Source: Porticoccaceae bacterium
GTDB lineage: Bacteria > Pseudomonadota > Gammaproteobacteria > Pseudomonadales > Porticoccaceae
Assembly (NCBI GenBank): GCA_030590275.1
Contig: JAUUYV010000116.1
Coordinates: forward strand, 1 to 6,322
Length of the DNA stretch: 6,322 nt
Direction of reading: 5' to 3'
Made by a program: the position numbers and the translations under genes. Below are positions 1 through 5,982 of this stretch, one piece after another; within the stretch, counting starts at the first letter, position 1, and each line of letters starts with the position of its first letter. The notes under the pieces were generated by a model. That model worked only from the letters and a program-made list of their open reading frames with translations. It searched no databases and had not been told where the DNA came from.

Positions 1-163
1 AGTGCCTGAAATCCTTACTAACGGGAACCTGAAATAACCGCAACCTTAACGATCTGTAAGGGCAGGAATTAGCCGATCCTTACCCGGACGCCGCAATGTA
101 ATTAATAACACATACCGCTAAAACAGCGGCCCCCAATAAAAAAATAACGACGACGACAATAAG

Positions 164-170
164 AAAGGAG
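164..170 (+). promoter_or_regulatory. Ribosome binding site of the CoA-transferase gene
   Basis: AAAGGAG lies nine bases before the ATG at 180. This is a near-consensus Shine-Dalgarno sequence at normal spacing and fixes the start of the CoA-transferase gene. It is clearly stronger than the site in front of any minus-strand gene in this window. I found no convincing -35/-10 pair in the 160 bases before it. The only nearby structure is a weak five-base stem (CCGCT at 115-119 with AGCGG at 125-129). Confidence 0.8.
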
Positions 171-179
171 CACGCGGTA

Positions 180-1400
180 ATGAGCAAACAACATATTCTT
201 GACGGCATTCGCGTTCTGGATTTTACCCAGCACGTGGCTGGCCCTTCTGCCACCCGCATGATGGCAGAGATGGGTGCAGAAATCATAAAACTCGAACTGG
301 CACCCATGGGAGAACAAATTCGTCAGGTCGGCCTAAAAATCAACGACCGCAGCATTTACTTTATCCAGCAAAATCGCGGCAAAAAAAGTGTCTGCCTCGA
401 CATGAGAACCGACGAGGGCAAGCAGATTGTTTACGACCTCGTAAAAACCGTTGATGTCGTCATTGAGAACTTTGCCCCAGGCGCCATCGGTCGTCTCGGA
501 TTGACCTGGGACAAGGTTCAACAACTCAATCCCAATGCCATCATGTGCTCCATCTCGACCTTTGGTCAGGATGGCCCCCTCGCGGAACTACCGGGTTACG
601 ACTTCATCGGCCAGGCCTATGCCGGCATTACCGGCATGATTGGCGATGTGGAGAACGGCCCCTATATACCCATTGCAGCCCTGGGCGATACCGCCACCGG
701 CGCACATGCACTGGCGGCGATCAACGCCGCGCTCTACCACCGCGCCACTGGCGGTAAAGGGCAGCACCTGGATATATCCCTGCTCGATTGCTACTTTCAC
801 AGCCATGAAATGAATGTTGGAGTAGTCAGTGCAACCAAAGGGGAAGTCAGTCCATTTCTACCGGGCCGACAGCATTCCGCAGTATCTCCACTGGGAGTTT
901 ACAAAAGTAAAGACGGCTACATAATTCTCATTGCCATCCTGGGACGCTGGAAAAACTTTTGCGAAGCCATGGGCAGACCCGAACTCGCTGAAGACCCACG
1001 TTATATCGACGATCCCTCACGCGTTGCCAACCGCGATGAAGTTAACGAAATTATAGAAGCCTGGCTGGCAGAGCAGGAAAGCGACGAAGCAATGATCGCA
1101 TTACTCGGCAAACACCACGTGCCAGTAGCTCCGATACTATCCATTGAACAGGCCATGAATCACCCGCATATGCAATATCGAGGAACCGTGCGCACCATAA
1201 CGGATCGGGGAGCAGGCAGTTTTGAAATGCCGGGAATGCCCCTCAGGTTTTCAGAATACGATAATGATCTGGATTTACAGGCTCCTTATTTAGGGGAGCA
1301 CAATCAGGAGGTATTAGGGCAGCTACTCAGTTTGCCCGATACGCGCATTAACGAGCTGACCGATAAGGGGGTATTGGTAGCCGAGGAAATCCCCTCTTAA
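180..1400 (+). CDS. CaiB/BaiF family (class III) CoA-transferase
   Basis: This 406-residue protein has the usual length of a class III CoA-transferase, the family that moves CoA between an acyl-CoA donor and a carboxylate acceptor in the cytoplasm through an aspartyl-CoA thioester. Visible family signatures, in order: the N-terminal segment GIRVLDFTQHVAGP (about 9-22); GAEIIKLE (32-39) in the CoA-binding Rossmann-like part; NRGKKSVCLDM (65-75); VVIENFAPGAIGRLGL (93-108); and ALGDTATGAHA (167-177), where Asp170 matches the catalytic aspartate of formyl-CoA transferase. GGKGQHLDISLLD (191-203) follows. The C-terminal half has the PRYIDDPSRVANRDE linker and the HHVPVAPI segment near 312-319. The start is set by a strong ribosome binding site. 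The substrate cannot be read from sequence; carnitine, formyl/oxalate, bile acid, succinyl and aromatic acid transferases share this fold. It is the only plus-strand gene here and faces the lipoprotein gene tail to tail. Confidence 0.93.
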   Translation: MSKQHILDGIRVLDFTQHVAGPSATRMMAEMGAEIIKLELAPMGEQIRQVGLKINDRSIYFIQQNRGKKSVCLDMRTDEGKQIVYDLVKTVDVVIENFAPGAIGRLGLTWDKVQQLNPNAIMCSISTFGQDGPLAELPGYDFIGQAYAGITGMIGDVENGPYIPIAALGDTATGAHALAAINAALYHRATGGKGQHLDISLLDCYFHSHEMNVGVVSATKGEVSPFLPGRQHSAVSPLGVYKSKDGYIILIAILGRWKNFCEAMGRPELAEDPRYIDDPSRVANRDEVNEIIEAWLAEQESDEAMIALLGKHHVPVAPILSIEQAMNHPHMQYRGTVRTITDRGAGSFEMPGMPLRFSEYDNDLDLQAPYLGEHNQEVLGQLLSLPDTRINELTDKGVLVAEEIPS

Positions 1401-1442
1401 ACCAACAATCGATGAGCTATAAATCGCTTGCATCCTTTGCTA

Positions 1443-1492
1443 TGAGGCTGGCTGTATTATATTTATGTCTTCAATACAGAATTCCAGCCTCA
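1443..1492. repeat. Long imperfect inverted repeat (hairpin 1) in the convergent gap
   Basis: TGAGGCTGG (1443-1451) pairs with CCAGCCTCA (1484-1492), and CTGTATT (1452-1458) pairs with AATACAG (1473-1479). This gives 16 base pairs with a four-base bulge (AATT, 1480-1483) and a 14-base loop. It sits about 40 bases past the CoA-transferase stop and about 95 bases past the lipoprotein stop, so it could end transcription from either side. No T-tract follows on either strand, so it is not a textbook intrinsic terminator. It could also be a dispersed REP- or MITE-like repeat or a processed RNA 3' end. Confidence 0.75.
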
Positions 1493-1529
1493 ATTAAGGA
1501 GCACCGCTGTACGACGAATTCCTTAATTG
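1491..1529. repeat. Perfect 10-bp inverted repeat (hairpin 2), abutting hairpin 1
   Basis: CAATTAAGGA (1491-1500) is the exact reverse complement of TCCTTAATTG (1520-1529), with 19 bases between the arms. Its left arm shares two bases with the right arm of hairpin 1, so the two hairpins stand back to back. GAATTCC occurs in both right-hand parts (1479-1485 and 1516-1522), hinting at a duplicated unit. No protein-coding explanation is visible. Confidence 0.75.
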
Positions 1530-1538
1530 CGAGCTCGC
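1529..1538. repeat. Perfect 10-bp palindrome GCGAGCTCGC
   Basis: GCGAGCTCGC is its own reverse complement and begins on the last base of hairpin 2. A further short pairing, TCGCT (1535-1539) with AGCGA (1554-1558), is followed by AATTTT. That is a weak candidate terminator for plus-strand transcripts. The block continues the structured character of 1443-1560. Confidence 0.5.
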
Positions 1539-1586
1539 TTATTTGAGCGCCGGAGCGAAATTTTAGCCAACCTCAAATACCTGCTT

Positions 1587-2165
1587 TCAAGGTTTATTAA
1601 GTATCGGCTGCAAATCTGTTAAAAACTCATTTGTAGCCGAATAAAAAGCATCATATTCGCTGGTGGTAAACAGATTAACCCAGGCGAAAGGCAATACAAG
1701 CAACCATAATGCTAAAAACCGTTCTCGGTCATACTGAAACGTTTTAATAATTTCACCGTCCTGATATACGCTATATCTGATTCTATACCCGTCTTCGTTA
1801 CTCCATGCAGGAAGCAGAGTAAGCGTAGATACGGATATATAACCGAACACAGTTGCTGATACGCTAGGCGGTTTATACAAAGGCTCAACAAACACATAAA
1901 AGCCTTCATCGTAAATACCCTTACCGTAGTACTCCTCAGAACTTGCAGATATTTTACTATTTGTTAAAGCATCTTCTATAGCCTGGAAGCTATCATTCGA
2001 CGCAAAAACCGGAAGATCCTTAATGCGATAGGTTAATTTATCTATGGGCGACTCTTTAATAAAAGCCTGATCACGATAATCAAGATCCTTATAGTGAACG
2101 GCACAAGCGGATAAGCTCATTGCGATTAAACAAATTGCTACGCTTAAATATTTTTCATAATTCAT
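1587..2165 (-). CDS. Predicted lipoprotein of unknown function
   Basis: The protein has 192 residues. It opens with a short charged start (MNYEKY), a hydrophobic stretch (about 7-17) and the lipobox LSAC with Cys21, so it should be cleaved and lipidated by signal peptidase II. Ala22 follows, which in gammaproteobacteria favours Lol sorting to the outer membrane. The mature part holds a GYISVSTLTLLPAW segment (108-121), a strand-like stretch RIRYSVYQDGEIIKTFQY (128-145), and a hydrophobic aromatic segment LALWLLVLPFAWVNLF (151-166) that could be a membrane-associated helix. I do not recognise a named domain. This layout (a LLPAW-type motif, then a YxVY strand, then a WLLVLPF-type segment) recalls uncharacterised lipoproteins I have seen in gammaproteobacteria. 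The ribosome binding site is weak (AGGG about 11 bases before the ATG). The gene looks AT-rich compared with the CoA-transferase gene and lies 91 bases downstream of phnA. Confidence 0.8.
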   Translation of the reverse strand: MNYEKYLSVAICLIAMSLSACAVHYKDLDYRDQAFIKESPIDKLTYRIKDLPVFASNDSFQAIEDALTNSKISASSEEYYGKGIYDEGFYVFVEPLYKPPSVSATVFGYISVSTLTLLPAWSNEDGYRIRYSVYQDGEIIKTFQYDRERFLALWLLVLPFAWVNLFTTSEYDAFYSATNEFLTDLQPILNKP

Positions 2166-2256
2166 TAGGTCAGAAGCCCTGGTTTAGATGATTAAAAATG
2201 AAAACTTCTCAGGAAACTTTGTCGGACGCCCTTGCAGGAGATAATCAAAAAAAACA

Positions 2257-2592
2257 TCACACCTTCTTTACAAATTCAGACTTTAGTTTCATCGCACCAA
2301 AACCATCAATCTTGCAATCAATGTTATGGTCTCCGTCAACAAGTCGAATATTCTTTACTTTAGTTCCAATCTTGAGCGCCGATGAGGAGCCTTTAACTTT
2401 TAAGTTTTTTATAAGTGTTACGGTATCACCATCATTTAGAACATTCCCATTTGAATCCTTTATCTGATCATCTTTCTCTACATCACCCGCATCTTGGCTC
2501 CATTCGTGCCCGCATTCGGGACAAACAAACAAACTTCTGTCTTCATAGCTATATTCCGACTTACATTCGGGGCAATTCGGTAGATCACTCAT
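2257..2592 (-). CDS. yjdM: PhnA/YjdM family zinc-ribbon protein
   Basis: This 111-residue protein is a full-length member of the PhnA (YjdM) family, the same length as the E. coli protein as I remember it, and nearly collinear with it. Residues 1-30 form a zinc ribbon with two CPEC knuckles (Cys7/Cys10 and Cys24/Cys27). The C-terminal domain (about 45-111) has the strongly conserved stretches [22 protein letters not shown] and [13 protein letters not shown], ending in KSEFVKKV. The family was named after the E. coli phosphonate region but is not needed for phosphonate use, and should not be confused with phosphonoacetate hydrolase, also called PhnA. Its role is unknown. No real Shine-Dalgarno precedes the ATG, only a purine-rich run, and a short reading frame overlaps the start by eight bases, so coupled translation is possible. 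An eight-base T run lies two bases after the stop, without an obvious stem before it. Confidence 0.95.
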   Translation of the reverse strand: MSDLPNCPECKSEYSYEDRSLFVCPECGHEWSQDAGDVEKDDQIKDSNGNVLNDGDTVTLIKNLKVKGSSSALKIGTKVKNIRLVDGDHNIDCKIDGFGAMKLKSEFVKKV

Positions 2593-2665
2593 ATTTTCTC
2601 TTTCTTCTTGATATCCGGCTAAGCCACGCGGGATTTTTAGCCATCACTTTTGAACCAGTAATCAT
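2585..2665 (-). CDS. Candidate 26-codon small ORF overlapping the phnA start
   Basis: An ATG at 2663-2665 opens a 26-codon frame ending in TGA at 2585-2587. It contains [11 protein letters not shown] followed by a basic SRRKRKYE end. The stop overlaps the phnA start in the arrangement ATGAGTGA, typical of translational coupling, and phnA lacks a good ribosome binding site of its own. A second in-frame ATG lies at 2642-2644. The frame stays open upstream to the end of metY. No strong Shine-Dalgarno precedes either ATG, so this may be a chance frame or a conserved non-coding leader. A stem GGCTAA/TTAGCC (2617-2622 with 2637-2642) lies inside it. Confidence 0.3.
   Translation of the reverse strand: MITGSKVMAKNPAWLSRISRRKRKYE
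2617..2642. repeat. Six-bp inverted repeat upstream of phnA
   Basis: GGCTAA (2617-2622) and TTAGCC (2637-2642) are reverse complements around a 14-base loop. The element lies between the metY stop and the phnA start. It might act as an attenuating hairpin or a weak metY terminator, but no T-tract follows on the minus strand. The stem is short enough to be chance. Confidence 0.3.
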
Positions 2666-2701
2666 CAAGCCAAAACCCGAGTCTATTCCGCCCTTCTCAC
2701 T

Positions 2702-3976
2702 TCAGCTTACGCTGTCGAGAGCCTGACTGACATCGGCAATAATATCATCAATGTTTTCAATACCTGCCGAAATCCTTACCAGATCGGCACTGACACCCGC
2801 AGCGGCCAACTCATCGTCATTTAACTGCCGGTGGGTTGTGGACGCTGGATGACAGGCCAAAGATTTAGCATCACCAATGTTCACCAAACGCAGAATCATT
2901 TCCAGGGCGTCAATAAACTGAGCACCCGCTTGCGCTCCACCAATTATGCCAAAACTTAATATCCCGGAAGCTTTACCGCCACTTATCTTTTGACACAGCT
3001 GATAGTAAGGGCTGTCCGGTAAGCCCGCATAATTTACCCAGGCCACCTTATCGTGGTTAACCAGGTAATGGGCAAGCTTCTCGGCATTCTCACAATGTCT
3101 CTCCATGCGCAAGCCAAGGGTTTCAAGGCCTTGCAGGATTAGAAAAGAATTGTAGGGCGAGATTGCCGCGCCAGTGTTTCTGAGAGGTCCAACTCGGCAA
3201 CGTCCGATAAAAGCAGCTGCACCAAACGCTTCGGTATAAACGACACCGTGGTAAGAGGGGTCAGGTTCATTCAGAACCGGAAACCTGTCTTTATTGGCCA
3301 CCCAGTCAAATTTACCAGAGTCGATGATAATCCCACCGATCGAGGTACCGTGGCCGCCGATATACTTCGTCAATGAGTGAATAACAATATCAGCTCCCAA
3401 CTCGATAACACGGCACAGATAAGGTGTCGCTACTGTATTGTCGACAATTAAAGGAACACCCGCCCGGTGGGCAATATCCGCCAGCTTTTCAATATCAACA
3501 ATATTGCCTGCCGGGTTGCCGATAGACTCACAAAAAATGGCTTTTGTATTCTCGTCAATGGCACTGGCAAAGCCATCAAAATCATCGTGGGAAACCATAC
3601 GAGCTTCTATGCCTTGCCGCGGTAAGGCGTGGGCAAAAAAATTGTAGGTGCCGCCGTATAGCTGGCTAGTGCTGACAATATTATCGCCGACACTGCAAAT
3701 ACACTGAATGGCATAGGTGATCGCCGCCATACCAGAAGCAACAGCCAAACCACCAATACCACCCTCCATCGCCGCCAGTCGTCGCTCTAGTACATCCGTA
3801 GTCGGATTCATAATCCGGGTATAGATATTACCGGGCACTTTGAGATCGAAAAGATCAGCGCCGTGCTGAGTATTGTCGAATGTAAATGATGTGGTTTGGT
3901 AGATCGGCACAGCCGCTGCCTTCGTGGTAGCTTCTGATTCATAACCGTAATGTAAAGCCAGGGATTCAAGTTTCAT
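2702..3976 (-). CDS. metY: O-acetylhomoserine sulfhydrylase (O-acetylhomoserine aminocarboxypropyltransferase)
   Basis: This cytoplasmic PLP enzyme of the Cys/Met metabolism family (fold type I) joins sulfide, or methanethiol, to O-acetylhomoserine to give homocysteine, or methionine. At 424 residues it has the normal MetY length, longer than most cystathionine gamma-synthase relatives. Key features: PIYQTTSFTFDN (24-35); the substrate/PLP loop IYTRIMNPTTDVLERRLAAMEGG (51-73) with Tyr52 and Arg54; SGMAA (81-85); the Tyr-Gly-Gly of SQLYGGTYNFF (104-114); IVDNT with Asp179, which binds the pyridine nitrogen; and HSLTKYIGGHGT (200-211) with Schiff-base Lys204. The C-terminal end has the family segment LVRISAGIENIDDIIAD. 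The start is supported by AGGA ten bases before the ATG. The O-succinylhomoserine enzyme MetZ is the main alternative, but the spacing and the IYTRIMNPTT loop fit MetY better. The gene stands alone, with gaps of over 100 bases on both sides. Confidence 0.95.
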   Translation of the reverse strand: MKLESLALHYGYESEATTKAAAVPIYQTTSFTFDNTQHGADLFDLKVPGNIYTRIMNPTTDVLERRLAAMEGGIGGLAVASGMAAITYAIQCICSVGDNIVSTSQLYGGTYNFFAHALPRQGIEARMVSHDDFDGFASAIDENTKAIFCESIGNPAGNIVDIEKLADIAHRAGVPLIVDNTVATPYLCRVIELGADIVIHSLTKYIGGHGTSIGGIIIDSGKFDWVANKDRFPVLNEPDPSYHGVVYTEAFGAAAFIGRCRVGPLRNTGAAISPYNSFLILQGLETLGLRMERHCENAEKLAHYLVNHDKVAWVNYAGLPDSPYYQLCQKISGGKASGILSFGIIGGAQAGAQFIDALEMILRLVNIGDAKSLACHPASTTHRQLNDDELAAAGVSADLVRISAGIENIDDIIADVSQALDSVS

Positions 3977-3983
3977 AAAGACG

Positions 3984-4058
3984 CTATCCTGTAAGTGTAT
4001 TTTGGTGAACCTTTCTGATGCTCTCTTTATTGCTTTTTACTGATTCTCTTATCTCCAC
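3984..4058 (-). CDS. Candidate 24-codon leader ORF upstream of metY
   Basis: A perfect AGGAGG (minus strand, 4063-4068) is followed after four bases by GTG at 4056-4058. This opens a 24-codon frame rich in Lys, Ser and Glu. Its TAG stop (3984-3986) sits just beside the AGGA that serves metY, eight bases before the metY ATG. A strong Shine-Dalgarno in an otherwise non-coding 176-base gap is unexpected, and the stop placement would allow coupled translation. Against it: a GTG start, tight spacing, and no Met or Cys residues after the start of the kind that would make an amino-acid-sensing attenuator obvious. It may be chance. Confidence 0.25.
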   Translation of the reverse strand: MEIRESVKSNKESIRKVHQNTLTG

Positions 4059-4110
4059 TAACCCTCCTATAGACTGCTAAACACCAGACCGTGAGGCGTA
4101 AACGAAGCGC

Positions 4111-4134
4111 GGCGTAGTTAGCGGCATAGTTAGC
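4111..4134. repeat. 12-bp tandem repeat, two copies
   Basis: GGCGTAGTTAGC (4111-4122) is followed directly by GGCATAGTTAGC (4123-4134), identical at 11 of 12 positions. GGCGTA also begins a degenerate third unit at 4095, and TGTTAGCG recurs at 4151-4158 over the stop codon of the adjacent gene. On the minus strand this reads as successive GCTAAC units directly downstream of the glutamylcyclotransferase-like gene. It may be slippage-prone intergenic sequence or the remnant of a recombination site. Confidence 0.7.
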
Positions 4135-4152
4135 GTCGGAACGAGCATCTTG

Positions 4153-4662
4153 TTAGCGATAATTGATGATGCGCTCAATTAACAATTCTTTTTCTTTTCT
4201 TCTTGTTCTATCCGGGTCTTCTATAGATTCCACTACTTCAATAGAAGATATATATGTATCGGGGAATTGCAAATATTGCGCGCCCAGAAGTACTAAATTC
4301 TTATACCAGTGATAGGGCTTGTGATCGCTAACAATATGCGATTTCTGAGCAAGATATGTGAAACAGGTATATTCCATATCATCATGCTCAAGGGTAATTT
4401 GATTGTCGATGTATCCGTACCCTTTGCCTTCAAATTCATCTAACCGATTTTTATGCTCGGGCTTCAATTTATAGATTGCGCCATAGATCAAGTCAGACTC
4501 AGAATTGAACATATTGCATTTACTAGAACCATCATTGCTTTTTTTATGGAATGTAAGCACATGATCAGGGTGCTGAGCTACACCGATCAATTCGGCCGAT
4601 GGCACTCGCTCTATTAGCCTCATAGGGTGGAGATTTGAGCCGTAGGCGAAATAGTAAATCAT
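4153..4662 (-). CDS. Gamma-glutamylcyclotransferase-fold (AIG2/GGCT-like) protein
   Basis: The 169-residue protein begins with YYFAYGSNL (3-11), the hallmark substrate-binding loop of the gamma-glutamylcyclotransferase superfamily, followed by the conserved MRLIERVPSAELIGVA (14-29). The segment LDEFEGKGYGY (74-84) carries Glu78, which aligns with the catalytic general acid/base Glu98 of human GGCT (LDEQEG). GAIYKLKPEH (61-70) is the usual preceding strand. Family members release 5-oxoproline from gamma-glutamyl amino acids, peptides or amines; the true substrate here is unknown. A long charged C-terminal helix with RTRRKEKELLIERI ends the protein. There is no signal peptide, so it should be cytoplasmic. 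The ribosome binding site is poor. A TATAAA (minus strand, 4675-4680) lies only 12 bases before the ATG, so a nearly leaderless transcript is possible. The gene looks AT-rich compared with both neighbours, and such proteins are common in accessory regions. Confidence 0.88.
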   Translation of the reverse strand: MIYYFAYGSNLHPMRLIERVPSAELIGVAQHPDHVLTFHKKSNDGSSKCNMFNSESDLIYGAIYKLKPEHKNRLDEFEGKGYGYIDNQITLEHDDMEYTCFTYLAQKSHIVSDHKPYHWYKNLVLLGAQYLQFPDTYISSIEVVESIEDPDRTRRKEKELLIERIINYR

Positions 4663-4742
4663 ACTTCTAAATTCTTTATACCGCTAAGGTTTGAAATAAC
4701 ACGATGATCCCGTACCGCTTTGACTTTATCCGTCTCCCACCA

Positions 4743-4763
4743 GAGTCAGTTCGCACTGTACTC
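4743..4763. repeat. Hairpin downstream of the phosphotransferase gene
   Basis: GAGTCAGT (4743-4750) pairs with ACTG (4755-4758) and ACTC (4760-4763), giving eight base pairs with one bulged T and a four-base loop; two further pairs are possible beyond a second bulge. It lies about 30 bases past the phosphotransferase stop and could stabilise or end that transcript. It lacks a T-tract, so it is not a classic intrinsic terminator. Confidence 0.35.
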
Positions 4764-4790
4764 GGCGGTCGCTCTCTGCTGTGGCAATTA

Positions 4791-5870
4791 TCACTCATCT
4801 ATCAATTGCAGCAGATCTATTTCGTTTTCGCAGGCGCGTCGGCCAATCGCCAGATGCTCAAAGGAATCGACCAGACCGGAGATAGGTTTGTAAACCTGGA
4901 ACATACAGCCAACCCCCCATTTTAATGAGCCAAGCACCTCCCAGAAACGTACGACTTCAGGGTCGACCTTGCGTCCACCAGCATTCTCGTAACCGGCAAA
5001 GAGATCCTCCCTTTGACCAAACCCACCAACGGGATTCTGATGCTGACCAAAGCGCCAGGCGCGTGTACACACCCAACCCAGGTCTTCCATTCCGTCCCCG
5101 GTATGTGCGATTTCCCAGTCAAGTACCGCGCGAATGCCATCGGAACCGATCACGAAATTACCATTACGGAAATCTCCATGCACCAAACCGGCAACGACGT
5201 CATCGGGACAGTTTTCTTCTAGCCAACGGAAGGTCAGTTCAAAAGCGGGGTGATATTCGGGGCGGGCAACAGGGGTTTCGTCGCGATAGTATGCGCTGAT
5301 ACCATCCATCATCTCTCGGTGTTGAGCAATGACTTTCCGAGCTGGTACATGTACCAGGCTAGTGGGAAGCACTGCGGGATCAACGGCATGCAGTTTAGCG
5401 AGGACTTCCCCGCATTGATACGCCATGATCTTGCGCGCATCGGCAAAGGTCTCGTCCCGCAATATGCGAGGCGCGAGTGTTTCGCCTTCGATACGGTCCA
5501 TCACGTAGCAGCCACCCAGTGTGTGGTTTTCCGGCAATGCGAAATGCACTTTGGCTACCAGGCCACCCGCTTCATACACCGCTCGCTGCAATGCCGCCTC
5601 GGTAGTTCGGTCCAGTGAGCAGGTAGTATTGCCTACACGCCAGCCCTCTTCGCTGGCGCTGCCAGTATTGCCTAAGTTGCGGCGTAAAATCAGGCCGGTG
5701 GTATTACCAGCGTCATCGATCCAGTCGAACGACCAGGTCTCGCACGAGGCACCACCGGAGAGTTTCTCGATATTTTCTACGCTGCCGCTACCGAAGTGGG
5801 CAATAACCTCCTCCATCAATAAAGCGGGGGCTTCGGCATCACTGAATCCAGTCCTGGCTTTCTCTTCCAT
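4791..5870 (-). CDS. Phosphotransferase family protein (APH fold, ACAD10/LvaA-like)
   Basis: The 359-residue cytoplasmic protein has the aminoglycoside-phosphotransferase/choline-kinase fold of the group linked to acyl-CoA metabolism. Visible parts: a nucleotide-binding N-lobe with IEKLSGGASCETWSFDW (34-50) and GLILRRNLG (59-67), where arginine stands in the place other kinases use for lysine, as in ACAD10-type members; the hinge CYVMDRIEGET (121-131); the catalytic loop LVHGDFRNGNFV (229-240) with Asp233 and Asn238; and the metal-binding VLDWEIAHTGDGMEDLGWV (249-267) with Asp251. Characterised relatives, LvaA of Pseudomonas putida and human ACAD10/11, phosphorylate 4-hydroxyacyl-CoA so that the hydroxyl can be removed. 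A similar role is an inference; true aminoglycoside resistance is unlikely. I see no good Shine-Dalgarno before the ATG, and the frame upstream has no other standard start before a TAG. A palindrome-overlapped promoter candidate lies about 80 bases upstream. No acyl-CoA dehydrogenase lies beside it here. Confidence 0.9.
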   Translation of the reverse strand: MEEKARTGFSDAEAPALLMEEVIAHFGSGSVENIEKLSGGASCETWSFDWIDDAGNTTGLILRRNLGNTGSASEEGWRVGNTTCSLDRTTEAALQRAVYEAGGLVAKVHFALPENHTLGGCYVMDRIEGETLAPRILRDETFADARKIMAYQCGEVLAKLHAVDPAVLPTSLVHVPARKVIAQHREMMDGISAYYRDETPVARPEYHPAFELTFRWLEENCPDDVVAGLVHGDFRNGNFVIGSDGIRAVLDWEIAHTGDGMEDLGWVCTRAWRFGQHQNPVGGFGQREDLFAGYENAGGRKVDPEVVRFWEVLGSLKWGVGCMFQVYKPISGLVDSFEHLAIGRRACENEIDLLQLIDE

Positions 5871-5951
5871 AATATACTTAGACCGTGGTAAACAACTACG
5901 TGAAATGACCTAACTGTTTTCAGCCGCCTTGAGCAACTGGGCGTGCGATGG

Positions 5952-5982
5952 ATTATACAAGTTGTGAACCCAGGTCTTGCAA
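5952..5982 (-). promoter_or_regulatory. Candidate sigma70-type promoter for the phosphotransferase gene
   Basis: On the minus strand, TATAAT (5952-5957) is a perfect -10 hexamer. TTGCAA (5977-5982), four of six matches to the -35 consensus, lies 19 bases upstream. Transcription would start near 5945 and leave a leader of about 75 bases before the phosphotransferase ATG. The 19-base spacer is longer than the optimum of 17, which suggests a promoter needing an activator or distortion of the DNA. The -35 is the centre of a perfect palindrome, annotated separately. Confidence 0.5.

Noticed and set aside
1..37. Possible C-terminal end of an upstream plus-strand gene (short open frame ending in TAA at 35-37)
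   Set aside because: Only eleven codons are visible and all three frames stop within 40 bases, so no gene can be supported.
80..317. Two minus-strand open frames opposite the start of the CoA-transferase gene
   Set aside because: They overlap the well-supported plus-strand gene and its ribosome binding site, and their sequences resemble no family; they are shadow frames.
2247..2259. Intrinsic terminator after phnA suggested by a run of eight T on the minus strand
   Set aside because: No stem of useful length precedes the T run, so it does not meet the pattern of a hairpin plus T-tract.
2198..2726. Plus-strand open frames of 89 and 103 codons across phnA
   Set aside because: They lie antisense to the conserved PhnA/YjdM gene and its leader and have His/Phe/Ser-rich, non-protein-like composition.
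3977..4010. Possible MetJ or MetR box upstream of metY (AGACGCTA; TGAACCTTTCTGA)
   Set aside because: Only one partial match to each consensus, with no tandem MetJ boxes and no full MetR palindrome.
4925..5913. Several plus-strand frames of 69 to 130 codons and a minus-strand frame inside the phosphotransferase gene
   Set aside because: All overlap a gene with intact kinase motifs; long antisense frames are expected in a GC-rich coding region.
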